Assembly: GCF_001968825.1 (NCBI RefSeq)
Contig: NZ_MIEU01000010.1
Coordinates: forward strand, 1-64,000
Source: Tersicoccus sp. Bi-70
GTDB taxonomy: Bacteria; Actinomycetota; Actinomycetes; Actinomycetales; Micrococcaceae
Direction of reading: 5' to 3'
DNA: 64,000 bases
Below the pieces are notes generated by a model that saw only the letters and a program-made list of their open reading frames with translations, did not search any database and was not told the DNA's origin. Positions 16,371-24,633 of this stretch are shown piece after piece; position 1 is the first letter of the stretch; each line of letters opens with the position of its first letter. A program made the position numbers and the translations under genes.

Positions 16371-16787
16371 GTGAGCGGTGAGGTGGAGCAGGCCCGGCCG
16401 GTGGTGCGGGTGAGTGCGGTGGTGCTGGCCGATGCCGAGCGCGGGGTGCTGACGGTGCGGAAGCGGGGCACGTCCCGGTTCATGTTCCCGGGCGGGAAGC
16501 CGGAACCCGGCGAGACGAGCGAGGAGACTGCCGTCCGCGAGGTCGCCGAGGAGCTCGGGGTGGCGATCACCGCCGACCGCCTCGTGTGCCTCGGCACGTT
16601 CCGGGCCGCGGCGGCCAACGAGGCCGACCACGACGTCGAGGCGGTCGTCTTCACCCATCCCGTGATCCCGGTGGGTGAGCCGACCGGGGAGATCGAGGAA
16701 CTCCGCTGGCAGCCGATCGGCCTGGACGCCTACCCGGCGGACGTGGCCCCGCTGTTGAGCGAACACGTGCTGCCCGGGCTGTCCTGA
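16371..16787 (+). CDS. NUDIX hydrolase
   Basis: A 138-residue protein with an intact NUDIX box GGKPEPGETSEETAVREVAEELGV (about residues 41-64; the Gly, the REVAEE acid cluster and the final Gly are all present). Such enzymes hydrolyse nucleoside diphosphates linked to other groups; the substrate is not predictable. The start is taken as GTG 16371, with GTG 16383 as an alternative. A lone gene. Confidence 0.85.
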   Translation: MSGEVEQARPVVRVSAVVLADAERGVLTVRKRGTSRFMFPGGKPEPGETSEETAVREVAEELGVAITADRLVCLGTFRAAAANEADHDVEAVVFTHPVIPVGEPTGEIEELRWQPIGLDAYPADVAPLLSEHVLPGLS

Positions 16788-16829
16788 GCAGATGACCGGT
16801 ACTGATCGCCGGCGGAGGGCCGACCTCGA

Positions 16830-17039
16830 TCAGGAGTCGGCTGGGTTCTCCCGCAGGGCTGCGCGGGCGGCCGCCAGGATCGCGTCGGATTCCGGCGTGC
16901 CGGCGTTGGCCCGGGACAGCTGCAGGGCGCCGACCAGCAGCGCGACGGTGGCCAGGACCTGTTGATCGTCGTGGTCCGGCAGCAACGGGGACACGGCATC
17001 GCGCAGCTCGTCGACGGCGCGGAGATAGCTCTCCTGCAT
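16830..17039 (-). pseudogene. TetR-regulator C-terminal-like fragment
   Basis: A 69-residue frame with the helix pattern usual for the last helices of TetR/AcrR regulators (VALLVGALQLSRA ... ILAAARAALRE). No DNA-binding domain precedes it: upstream on this strand lies the stop codon of the SDR gene 37 bases away. Either a truncated regulator or a chance resemblance in a small helical protein. Confidence 0.4.
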
Positions 17040-17076
17040 CGGGCCGCCAGGTTCGCAGGATCGCGGCGTCGTTTGC

Positions 17077-18048
17077 TCACGCGACCAGCGGTGCCGCCAC
17101 CGCGATCTCGTCGTGCTCGACCAGCCAGCGCACCGCCGCGAGCGTCGTCTCCTCGACCGTGTACCGCGGCGCGTAGCCCAGCAGCCGCTGCGCCTTCTCG
17201 ATCGAGAACACGTGACTGCGTACGAGGTGCTCCCAGCTGGTCTGCCCGTGCTGGTCGGAGAGTCCGGACCGGAACTCCTCCCAGCTCACCGATTGGAGCC
17301 GGGCCTGCTGTCCGAACCAGGACGCGGCAGCCTCCGCGTAGCCGCGCACGGAGAACGCGTCGGCCGCGACGACGGAGAAGTCCTCTCCGGCCGCCGCGTC
17401 CCGGTGGGTGACGGCGAGCTCGAACGCCTGGGCGACGTCGTCGGCGTGCACGTGGTGCATCGTCTCGGCACCGAGGCCGGGAACGGGCAGCGGCTCGCCT
17501 GCAGAGAGCGTCCGCCAGACGCCGGGATCGAGGTTGCCGGTGGGGCCGATCGGCGCCCAGCCCGGGCCGCTGATGTGCCCCGGGTGAAGCGACGTGGTGA
17601 CCAGGCCGCCGGACGCGGTCTCCTCCTTGAGCATCCGCGCGATGCGGTCCTTCTGCACGCCGTACTCACCGAACGGCGGGGTCGCGTTGTCCTCGGTGAC
17701 CGGCAGGACGTGGCTGACGCCGGCACGCCAGATGGAGCCGCAGTGGATCAGGTGCCCGACGTCGCCGCGCAGTCGCTCGACGAGCGCCGTCGCCGACTCG
17801 AGGGTGAAGCAGACGAGGTCGACGACGACGTCGGCGCCCAGCCCGGCGATGCGTTCGCCGAAGGTGCCGTCCCGCTCTTCGGCCTCCCGATCCGCCGTCA
17901 CCTGCTCGACCTGGCCCCATTCGGGGGCCTCGGCGTAGGGGGTGCGGCTGCCGCGGCTGAGGCTGACGACGTCGTGGCCGGCGCGGACGAGGCGGGGGAC
18001 GAGGAACGTGCCGATGTGGCCGGTCCCGCCGATGACGGCGATGCGCAT
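17077..18048 (-). CDS. NAD-dependent epimerase/dehydratase (extended SDR)
   Basis: A 323-residue protein with an N-terminal nucleotide-binding motif GGTGHIGT (residues 7-14) and extended-SDR architecture: VVSLSRG after beta-2, a VDLVCFT strand and a C-terminal HVHADDVAQAFELA segment as in sugar-epimerase relatives. The start is ATG 18048 with AGGAGGAGACCC just upstream; the longer open frame is unsupported. The usual YxxxK is not obvious (GEYGVQKDR may serve: Tyr-x-x-x-Lys reads YGVQK). Substrate unknown. It lies downstream of another NAD(P)-binding gene on the same strand. Confidence 0.75.
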   Translation of the reverse strand: MRIAVIGGTGHIGTFLVPRLVRAGHDVVSLSRGSRTPYAEAPEWGQVEQVTADREAEERDGTFGERIAGLGADVVVDLVCFTLESATALVERLRGDVGHLIHCGSIWRAGVSHVLPVTEDNATPPFGEYGVQKDRIARMLKEETASGGLVTTSLHPGHISGPGWAPIGPTGNLDPGVWRTLSAGEPLPVPGLGAETMHHVHADDVAQAFELAVTHRDAAAGEDFSVVAADAFSVRGYAEAAASWFGQQARLQSVSWEEFRSGLSDQHGQTSWEHLVRSHVFSIEKAQRLLGYAPRYTVEETTLAAVRWLVEHDEIAVAAPLVA

Positions 18049-18160
18049 GGGTCTCCTCCTGGTCGGCCGGGTCGCGGTCCGATGCCGCGAGTCGGACTGG
18101 GTGGGACCCGCCAACCTATCAGCCGGCCCTGCGGGAACGGGCGGCACCGCCGACGCGGGC

Positions 18161-19018
18161 TCAGGCCGGCGCGGGTGCGGCGAGAACGTCCCGCACCGAC
18201 CGGGGCCGGCGGCCGAGCAGCTGCCCGAGCAGGGGATCGGTGCCGGCGAAGAATCCCTTGTCGGCCGCCTGGTACATGCCGAGCGTGAAGTGCGCCGCCG
18301 CCTCGGGCATCCCCTCGGCAATGCGCGCCGCGACCCACTCGTCCGGATCGATCAGCACCCGCTCCACGGAGCGGCCGGTCAGCTCGGAGGTGATCCGGGC
18401 GATCTCCTCGAAGGTCGGGGCGGCGTCCGCAGTGATGGTCGTCGGGCCGTCGTGACCGCCGTCGGAGGCGATGATCGCGGCGGCGGCCTCCGCGGCGTCC
18501 TCCCGCGTGGTCCAGGACACCGGCCCGTCAGCGGGCACCGCGATGACGCCGGTCTCCCGCCACGGTCCCGCCAACCAGGCGAGGCTGTGCGTGTAGAAGC
18601 CGTTGCGCAACGACGTCCACGGCAGCCCCGACGCGGCCAGGAGGCCCTCGGTGGCGGCGTGGACCCGGCCCGGCCCGAACGGAGTGTCGGCGGCAGCACC
18701 CTGGTGACTCGTGTAGAGGATGCGGCCGACCCCCACCGACACCGCCGCGTCGATCGCCGCGCGGTGCAGGCTGACGGTGTCGCCCGTCGGATCGTTCGAG
18801 GACACCAGCAGCAGCTGGTCGGCACCCTCGAAGGCTGCCGGGAGAGAGGAGGCGTCGGCGTAGTCGCCGCGTCGCACCTCGACGCCCCGGTCGGCGAATC
18901 GCCGCGCCTTGGCGGGGTCGCGCACCGCGACGACGATGTCGGCGGCGGGCAGGCGGTCGAGCAGGTGGTCGGTGGTGGCGCCGTTCAGCGCCCCGGTGGC
19001 TCCGGTGACGACGATCAT
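18161..19018 (-). CDS. NmrA-like NAD(P)H-binding protein
   Basis: A 285-residue atypical SDR of the NmrA/QOR2 (YtfG) type. N-terminal GATGALNG (residues 6-13), then AVRDPAKARRFADRGVEVRRGDY, a specificity segment for NADP, and later LYTSHQGA and SLRNGFYTH, which are characteristic of NAD(P)H:quinone oxidoreductase-like members. No YxxxK. Redox sensing or quinone reduction is likely; the exact substrate is unknown. It is divergent from a TetR gene 81 bases away, which probably controls it. Confidence 0.8.
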   Translation of the reverse strand: MIVVTGATGALNGATTDHLLDRLPAADIVVAVRDPAKARRFADRGVEVRRGDYADASSLPAAFEGADQLLLVSSNDPTGDTVSLHRAAIDAAVSVGVGRILYTSHQGAAADTPFGPGRVHAATEGLLAASGLPWTSLRNGFYTHSLAWLAGPWRETGVIAVPADGPVSWTTREDAAEAAAAIIASDGGHDGPTTITADAAPTFEEIARITSELTGRSVERVLIDPDEWVAARIAEGMPEAAAHFTLGMYQAADKGFFAGTDPLLGQLLGRRPRSVRDVLAAPAPA

Positions 19019-19099
19019 GAGTGGCCTCCTGTTATCGGCGTATCGGTCTAAACGTTATCAATGGAAACACCAGGAGGGAAGAGCCGATATCGTGGAGCG
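19019..19099. promoter_or_regulatory. Divergent promoter/operator region
   Basis: 81 bases between the NmrA-like gene and tetR. It holds TTATCGG and TATCGG half-sites (about 19032-19046), GTTATC at 19030 and 19054, and CCGATATCG near 19084; the inverted TATCGG/CCGATA arrangement is a plausible TetR operator. On the - strand TTGATA with GATAAC downstream could serve as -35/-10. Strong GGAGG sites flank both starts. Confidence 0.45.
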
Positions 19100-19840
19100 A
19101 TGACGGAGGGCAGGGCGCGGTCGGCGACGCGCGATCGCATCATCGAGGCGGCAGCGGCGCTCCTGCGCGACGGCATGACGGCGGTGACGACCCGCGGAGT
19201 GGCCGAGGCCGCGCAGGTACAGGCGCCCGTGATCTACCGATTGTTCGGGGACAAGGACGGCCTGCTCGAAGCGGTCACCGAGCACGTGCTGGCCACGTGG
19301 GTCGCCGGCAAGACCGAGGCCCTCCGGGACGCCACCAGCACCGAGGTCGACCCGGTCGAGGACCTGCGGGCGAGCTGGACCCTGCAGATCGAGTTCAGTC
19401 TGGCCAACCCGGCGGTCTACCGACTCCTCAACGATCCGCAGCGGGCCGCCCGGTCGCCCTCCGTGCAGGCGGGGCAACGCATCCTCGAGGCCCGGGTCCA
19501 CCGGATCGCCGCCCGCGGATGGTTGCGCACGGACGAACGCCGTGCCGTCGATCTCATCCAGGCCGCCGGCGTCGGCACCGTGCAGACGCTGCTGAGCCGG
19601 CGCGTCGACGAGCGGGACCGGGCCCTGGCGGACGCGATGTTCGACGCCGTGCTCCGCCAGATCCTCGTGGATGCGCCGCCCTCATCGGGTGATGAAGCCC
19701 GTGCCGCGGTGGAGACGTTCCGTGCTCTCGCGCCCCGGCTGCGCGGACTGACGGCGAAGGAACGCGAACTGCTGGTCGAGTGGGTCGACCGCGCCGGGAG
19801 CGAGCTCTCGAGCCTGTCGTCGCCGGATCCCGGAGAATGA
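19100..19840 (+). CDS. TetR/AcrR-family regulator
   Basis: A 246-residue repressor-type protein. N-terminal helix-turn-helix at about residues 8-55 (RIIEAAAALLRDGMTAVTTR ... APVIYRLFGDKDGLLEAV), the standard TetR signature, then an all-helical ligand domain. The start at ATG 19100 places the HTH at the usual distance from the N-terminus. It probably regulates itself and the divergent NmrA-like oxidoreductase; the inducer is unknown. Confidence 0.85.
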   Translation: MTEGRARSATRDRIIEAAAALLRDGMTAVTTRGVAEAAQVQAPVIYRLFGDKDGLLEAVTEHVLATWVAGKTEALRDATSTEVDPVEDLRASWTLQIEFSLANPAVYRLLNDPQRAARSPSVQAGQRILEARVHRIAARGWLRTDERRAVDLIQAAGVGTVQTLLSRRVDERDRALADAMFDAVLRQILVDAPPSSGDEARAAVETFRALAPRLRGLTAKERELLVEWVDRAGSELSSLSSPDPGE

Positions 19841-19883
19841 CGACGGACGCGAAGGCGGTGCCGGCCCGCCCCGACCCCGCCGG

Positions 19884-20390
19884 TCAGCTGACCCGGTGGA
19901 ACACCTGAGACAGGTCCTCGCCCCACGGGCCGCCGTGCTCGGAGATCCGCCCGGTGCTGACGAGCGTGCCGTCCGGCTCGGCGTGGACGGTCACGGTCTG
20001 CGCGATCATCGGATCGTCGCGGGACCAGGTCACGGTGCCAGCGCCGAGAACGACGTCGTACAGCCGCGACACCTCCCGCTCGTCGACGTACACCATGACG
20101 AATCGGGGGTGGTCGATGGTGCGGCCGCCGTCACCGCCGATGACGGCCACCCCGTCCGGGAACCCGGGTTCGTCGACGTGGGTCCGCACGAGCAGGAAGG
20201 CTCCGCCCTCGTGCCACGTGAAGGACGCCTGCCCGGTGACCGTCCGCCCGCCCAGGGCGGGGTGCGTCCCGGTCGTCCGCCACTCGCCCACCAGGAACGC
20301 GAGTGGTTCGAGGGAAGGGTTCGGGATGCGCGCCCGCGGCCCGATGATCAGTGGTTCCGGTGCAGCCGGCTCCGTCGCTTCTGGATCCAT
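19884..20390 (-). CDS. DUF1579-like lipocalin-fold protein
   Basis: A 168-residue soluble protein. After a Pro-rich N-terminus it has LAFLVGEWRTTGTHPALGG, then alternating strands with FTWHEGGAFLLVRTHVDEPG and the late segment TVTWSRDDPMIAQ: the pattern of DUF1579 and related bacterial lipocalin-like proteins, which have a beta-barrel and often bind hydrophobic ligands. No catalytic function is assigned. It is convergent with the TetR gene. Confidence 0.65.
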   Translation of the reverse strand: MDPEATEPAAPEPLIIGPRARIPNPSLEPLAFLVGEWRTTGTHPALGGRTVTGQASFTWHEGGAFLLVRTHVDEPGFPDGVAVIGGDGGRTIDHPRFVMVYVDEREVSRLYDVVLGAGTVTWSRDDPMIAQTVTVHAEPDGTLVSTGRISEHGGPWGEDLSQVFHRVS

Positions 20391-20469
20391 CGCAGCGCCT
20401 CCGACGTCCGCGGGTGGTGACAGACGTGAGGCTACTCCGCGGCGGGCGGGCGGTCCCGGTCGGGCCGGG

Positions 20470-20898
20470 CTACTTGCGGTCCACCGTTCTGTCCACGATG
20501 AGATTCGTGATCCGCAGCGTGCAGAGCCGGCGATCCTGCTCGTCGGTGATGACCACCTCGTGGCTCGTCATCGTCCGGCCCAGGGAGATCGCGGTCGCCG
20601 TGACGGTCACGGTGCCGGAGGTGGCCGACCGATGATGCGTGGCCGAGACGTCGACGCCGACGGCGCTGCGGCCCATCGAGCTCGCGTGGATCACCGCGGC
20701 CCAAGACCCGACCGCCTCGCCCACGGCCAGCGACGCGCCGCCGTGCAGGAGGCCGAAGGACTGCCGGTTTCCCTCGACGGGCATGGTGGCGACGACCCGC
20801 TCGGCCGACTGCTCGACGATGGTCACCCCCATCTTCTCGTCGAGCTCACCGAGCGTGATCTGCCACGGCTCGTGCGCCTGCTCCGTCTGCTCCGGCAT
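20470..20898 (-). CDS. Hotdog-fold thioesterase (PaaI/YdiI-like)
   Basis: A 142-residue acyl-CoA thioesterase-type protein. The core GLLHGGASLAVGEAVGSWA contains the hotdog-helix motif HGG with the following acidic residue in GEA; the conserved strand SATSGTVTVTATAISLGR follows. It resembles 1,4-dihydroxy-2-naphthoyl-CoA/phenylacetyl-type thioesterases. The gene is divergent from paaZ and shares the operator-bearing intergenic region, so a role in hydrolysing stalled CoA esters of the phenylacetate route is reasonable. AGGAGGACCC precedes the ATG. Confidence 0.75.
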   Translation of the reverse strand: MPEQTEQAHEPWQITLGELDEKMGVTIVEQSAERVVATMPVEGNRQSFGLLHGGASLAVGEAVGSWAAVIHASSMGRSAVGVDVSATHHRSATSGTVTVTATAISLGRTMTSHEVVITDEQDRRLCTLRITNLIVDRTVDRK

Positions 20899-20950
20899 GG
20901 GTCCTCCTCCTGTGGTGCGTGCTCCCGCTCACGCATCCTGTACGCTGACA

Positions 20951-20972
20951 TTACTGAACGATCGGTCGGTAA
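20951..20972. promoter_or_regulatory. PaaR/TetR-type operator at paaZ
   Basis: TTACTGAACGATCGGTCGGT plus AA: an imperfect palindrome (TTAC...GTAA, central CGATCG). Its last 18 bases differ in one position from the site before paaA (39259-39276). It lies in the divergent region between the thioesterase and paaZ, 67 bases before the paaZ start. Confidence 0.7.
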
Positions 20973-21038
20973 CGCCATTGCGGCGTCATCACGATCCCCA
21001 GCGTACGGATCTGCCGTGTGAGGAACAGAAGGACGTCG

Positions 21039-23111
21039 ATGATGACCGCACCTGCCCCCGCCATCGAGTTCGTGGCCAGTTACGTGCAGGACGCCTGGTG
21101 GCGCCCCGCCGACGACGTCGCCGGCACGGAGGTGCGGGACGCCGCGACGGGGGAGCCGGTCGCGCGGGTCAGCACCGACGGGCTCGACGTCGCTGCCGCC
21201 GTCGAGCATGCCCGCACGGTCGGCCAGCGCTCGCTCGGCGAGTTGAGCCTGCACGAGCGGGCGCTGAAGCTCAAGGAGCTGGCGGCCCACCTGACCGCGC
21301 ACAAGCAGGAGCTCTACGTCCTCTCCCATCGCACCGGCGCGACCGACAAGGACAACCTGGTCGACGTCGACGGCGGAATCGGCACGCTCTTCACCTTCTC
21401 CTCCAAGGGCCGCCGCGAGCTGCCGAACAGCCAGGTGCTGATCGACGGCGCCGTCGAGCCGCTCTCCCGCGACGGCTCATTCATCGGCGAGCACATCTAC
21501 ACCCGCCTGCCGGGCGTCGCGGTGCAGATCAACGCCTTCAATTTCCCCGTCTGGGGCATGCTCGAGAAGTTCGCGCCGGCCTTCATCGCCGGGGTGCCCA
21601 CCCTGGTCAAGCCGGCGACGCCGACGGGCTACGTCACCGCGGCGTGCGTGCGGCTCATGGTCGAGTCCGGGCTGCTGCCCGCCGGTTCCCTGCAGCTGAT
21701 CTCCGGCTCCGCGCGGGACCTCCTCGACCACCTGGACCACCGCGACCTGGTCGCCTTCACCGGGTCGGCCGGTACGGCGGCGTCGCTGAAGGCCCACCCG
21801 CAGGTGGCCGACGGCGGCGTCCGCTTCACGGCCGAGACGGACTCCCTCAACGCGGCGATCCTCGCGCCCGACGCCGTCCCCGGTACCCCCGAGTTCGACG
21901 CGTTCGTCGGTTCGGTCGTCACCGAGATCACCAGCAAGGCCGGGCAGAAGTGCACGGCGATCCGCCGCACCATCGTGCCCGCGACGGTCGTCGACGACGT
22001 CGTCGAGGCGCTGCGCGGCCGGCTCGCGGCGGTCGTCGTCGGCGACCCGCGAACCGAGGGCACCACGATGGGCGCGCTCGCTTCCGTCGGCCAGCGCGAG
22101 GAGGTCACCCGCTCGGTGCGTCGCCTCGAGGCGGCCGGCGGCCAGGTGCGGATCGGTGGTGCGCCGGACGGGAACGGCGACGACGCCTTCTTCCCGCCCA
22201 CCGTGCTCACCTTCGCCGACGCGGACACCGAGCAGGCGCACAGCGTCGAGGCCTTCGGCCCGGTCACCTCGGTGCTCGGCTACAGCGACGTCGACGACGC
22301 CGTCCGGCTCGCCGCCCTCGGCCAGGGCTCGCTCGTCGCGACCGTCTGCACCAACGACCCGGAGACCGCCACCGCGCTGATCACCGGCATCGCCGCCCAC
22401 CACGGCCGCGTGCTGATCCTCAACCGGCAGGACGCGAAGACCTCCACCGGCCACGGCTCCCCGGTTCCGCACCTGATCCACGGCGGCCCCGGCCGCGCCG
22501 GCGGCGGCGAGGAGCTCGGTGGCATTCGCGCCGTCAAGCACCACATGCAGCGCACCGCCGTGCAGGGCTCCCCGGACATGCTCACCGCCGTCACGGGCGT
22601 GTGGCACGCCGGTGCTGCCGTCAACTCTGTCAGCCGCTCCGACGTCGACGCCGGCACCGGCGAGCACCCGTTCCGCAAGTCGCTGGCGACCCTGCGGATC
22701 GGCGACCAGTTCGCCTCGGACCTGCGCACGGTGCACCTGCAGGACATCCTCGACTTCGCCGAGACGACGGGCGACAAGTTCTACGCGCACACGGACGAGG
22801 AGGCCGCCATGGCCAACCCGTTCTTCCCGCGCCGGGTGGCTCACGGCTACTTGCTGGTCTCCTGGGCGGCCGGCCTGTTCGTCGACGCCGCGCCCGGGCC
22901 GGTGCTCGCCAACTACGGGCTGGAGAACCTGCGCTTCATCACCCCGGTCACCTATGACGACGCCATCCGGGTGACGCTGACCTGCAAGCAGATCACCCCG
23001 CGCGTGACCGACGAGTACGGCGAGGTGCGCTGGGATGCCGTCATCCACAACCAGCACGACGAGCTCGTCGCGCAGTACGACGTCCTCACCCTGGTGGCCA
23101 AGGAGGCCTGA
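21039..23111 (+). CDS. paaZ: Bifunctional oxepin-CoA hydrolase / semialdehyde dehydrogenase
   Basis: A 690-residue fusion enzyme. Residues 1-520 form an aldehyde dehydrogenase: INAFNFPVWG, TGSAGTAASL for NAD(P) binding and catalytic Cys305 in KAGQKCTAIRR. Residues ~540-690 form a MaoC-type R-hydratase/hotdog domain (DILDFAETTGDKFYAHTDEE ... VAHGYLL). PaaZ opens the oxepin-CoA ring made by PaaABCE/PaaG and oxidises the resulting semialdehyde to 3-oxo-5,6-dehydrosuberyl-CoA. The length and order of domains are normal. Start ATG 21039 or 21042 (tandem ATGATG) after AGAAGGA. It is separated by 16 kb from paaABCDE but shares their operator. Confidence 0.93.
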   Translation: MMTAPAPAIEFVASYVQDAWWRPADDVAGTEVRDAATGEPVARVSTDGLDVAAAVEHARTVGQRSLGELSLHERALKLKELAAHLTAHKQELYVLSHRTGATDKDNLVDVDGGIGTLFTFSSKGRRELPNSQVLIDGAVEPLSRDGSFIGEHIYTRLPGVAVQINAFNFPVWGMLEKFAPAFIAGVPTLVKPATPTGYVTAACVRLMVESGLLPAGSLQLISGSARDLLDHLDHRDLVAFTGSAGTAASLKAHPQVADGGVRFTAETDSLNAAILAPDAVPGTPEFDAFVGSVVTEITSKAGQKCTAIRRTIVPATVVDDVVEALRGRLAAVVVGDPRTEGTTMGALASVGQREEVTRSVRRLEAAGGQVRIGGAPDGNGDDAFFPPTVLTFADADTEQAHSVEAFGPVTSVLGYSDVDDAVRLAALGQGSLVATVCTNDPETATALITGIAAHHGRVLILNRQDAKTSTGHGSPVPHLIHGGPGRAGGGEELGGIRAVKHHMQRTAVQGSPDMLTAVTGVWHAGAAVNSVSRSDVDAGTGEHPFRKSLATLRIGDQFASDLRTVHLQDILDFAETTGDKFYAHTDEEAAMANPFFPRRVAHGYLLVSWAAGLFVDAAPGPVLANYGLENLRFITPVTYDDAIRVTLTCKQITPRVTDEYGEVRWDAVIHNQHDELVAQYDVLTLVAKEA

Positions 23112-23202
23112 GGCGGTCTCGACCAGGCGCTGCCGCGTCACCGAACCGCTGGAAACCGGTCCGATTGGACAGCGGGTACCCGGTACCCGGCAGACTTGTC
23201 CG

Positions 23203-23697
23203 GTGGATGTCACGACCGAACGCCTCACGCTGCACCCCCTGACCCGGGACGAAGCCGTCGCGCGCGCCGCGGCGGACATCCCGGCGGAGGAGCGGTGGGG
23301 GACCGGCTACCCCGTCGTGGACCAGCGCAGTGCCCTCACCTCCTTCGTGGAGATGTGGGACGAGGTCGGTGACACCCGCCCGTTCGGCGTCTACGACGTG
23401 TGCGAACGCGAGACCGGTGACCAGGTGGGCGGCGTCGCCTTCTTCGGGCCGCCCAGCAAGGACGGCGTGGTCGAGTTCGGGTACGGCCTGGTACCCGGGG
23501 CTCGCGGCCGCGGCTATGCCAAGGAGGCGGTCAGCGAAGCGCTGCGCATCGCGCGGGAGGCCGGTGCCCGCACCGTCAAGGCCACGACCACCCCGGACAA
23601 CATCGCCTCCCAGGCCGTGATGCTACGTGCCGGGATGCGCGAGGTCCGTCGCGCCGGCCGGCTGGTCTACTTCCAGATCGACTTCGACCGCGCCTGA
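23203..23697 (+). CDS. GNAT-family N-acetyltransferase
   Basis: A 164-residue protein starting at GTG 23203. The opening VTTERLTLHPLTRDEAV is that of RimJ/RimL-type acetyltransferases, and GLVPGARGRGYAKEAVSEAL contains the acetyl-CoA binding motif (RGRGYA). The acceptor substrate is unknown. Upstream at 23159-23171 lies the palindrome GTCCGATTGGACA, followed by GGGTACCCGGTACCC, possible regulatory sites overlapping the promoter. Confidence 0.8.
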   Translation: MDVTTERLTLHPLTRDEAVARAAADIPAEERWGTGYPVVDQRSALTSFVEMWDEVGDTRPFGVYDVCERETGDQVGGVAFFGPPSKDGVVEFGYGLVPGARGRGYAKEAVSEALRIAREAGARTVKATTTPDNIASQAVMLRAGMREVRRAGRLVYFQIDFDRA

Positions 23698-23721
23698 GTC
23701 CGCGTGACCGCCGCCGGCGGG

Positions 23722-24519
23722 TCAGGCGCCCGGTCGCTCCGCCACGTCGGCATGGCCCAGCTCCGGCAGGGTCGCGACGAGCACGTCCGCGGCGCTCGTG
23801 TCGCGCAGCGCCACGTGCCGGGTCTCGTCCAGATAGGTGACGTGACGCTGGAACGCGGCCTGGGCTCCCTCGGGGTCCGCCGCCGCGATCGCGCGGTGGA
23901 TGGCGTCGTGCTGTTCGGTGATGCGGGTGCGGTCGAGGTACTCGACGAACACCGAGTTGGTCGCAGGACGGGCGAGGTGGACCGACGTCATGGCCAGTTC
24001 CAGGATCTTGTTCTTCGCGGCCCGGGTGATCGCGGTGTGGAACTCGAGGTCCAGGTCGAGCCAGTCGGCCATGTCCATGGACAGGTCGCGGGACGCCTCG
24101 ACCGGCCGGCGGATCGCCTCCAGGTCCGCGTCGGTGCGCCGCCGGGCAGCGAGCTCGACGCAGTGCATCTCCAGCACCCAGCGGGCCTCGTCGACGTCGT
24201 GCACCGAGACGTTGCCGGCGCGGTACCAGAGGGAGATGGCGTCGCTGAGCTGTTCCGCCACGTCCTCGGCGTCGGGCACGGTGACGAACGTTCCGCCGTT
24301 GCTTCCGCGTGCCGAGACGACGAGGCCGGTCGCCGACAGCAGTTTGAGGCCCTCCCGCGCCGTGGCGCGGGCGACGTCGAAGGTGACCGCGAGCTCCTGC
24401 TCGGTCGGGAGGCGCTCGCCCGGCTGCCACACGCCCTGGGTGATGGCGTTGCGCAACTGCCGCGCGATCTGGCCGGACGCATTGCGCCGGCCGAGCTGCT
24501 CCGGCTCGAAACTCGACAT
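23722..24519 (-). CDS. FadR-type GntR regulator
   Basis: A 265-residue regulator. N-terminal winged helix (about residues 12-75) with GERLPTEQELAVTFDVARAT and GLVVSARGSNGGTFV; C-terminal FCD all-helical domain with DLDLEFHTAITRAAKN and later HDAIHRAIAAADPEGA, which holds the metal/ligand-binding His and Asp residues. The start is ATG 24519, preceded by AGAGGAGGC. It is divergent from the amidase-pxpA pair and probably represses it; the effector is likely a small carboxylate. Confidence 0.85.
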   Translation of the reverse strand: MSSFEPEQLGRRNASGQIARQLRNAITQGVWQPGERLPTEQELAVTFDVARATAREGLKLLSATGLVVSARGSNGGTFVTVPDAEDVAEQLSDAISLWYRAGNVSVHDVDEARWVLEMHCVELAARRRTDADLEAIRRPVEASRDLSMDMADWLDLDLEFHTAITRAAKNKILELAMTSVHLARPATNSVFVEYLDRTRITEQHDAIHRAIAAADPEGAQAAFQRHVTYLDETRHVALRDTSAADVLVATLPELGHADVAERPGA

Positions 24520-24552
24520 GCGGCCTCCTCTCGGATCAATGGAAACACACTC

Positions 24553-24606
24553 TTTACACCGGACGTGGACCGAGGTAATAGTTTGGATGTTGAATGTTGG
24601 ACAATG
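24553..24606 (+). promoter_or_regulatory. Sigma-70-like promoter and GntR-operator candidate for the amidase
   Basis: TTTACA (24553-24558), 17 bases, TAATAG (24576-24581): good housekeeping -35/-10 boxes. Immediately downstream, TTGGATGTTGAATGTTGGAC (24583-24602) carries TTGxATGTTGxAC repeats of the kind bound by FadR-type GntR proteins, where a repressor would block transcription. Confidence 0.6.
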
Positions 24607-24633
24607 ACTTCCCGACGTGAGGACCACCCGACC

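Noticed and set aside
19057-24548. Shared 14-mer ATCAATGGAAACAC at 19057-19070 and 24535-24548 as a common operator
   Set aside because: Not palindromic; a few 14-base matches are expected by chance in 64 kb; the genes are controlled by different regulator families (TetR, GntR).
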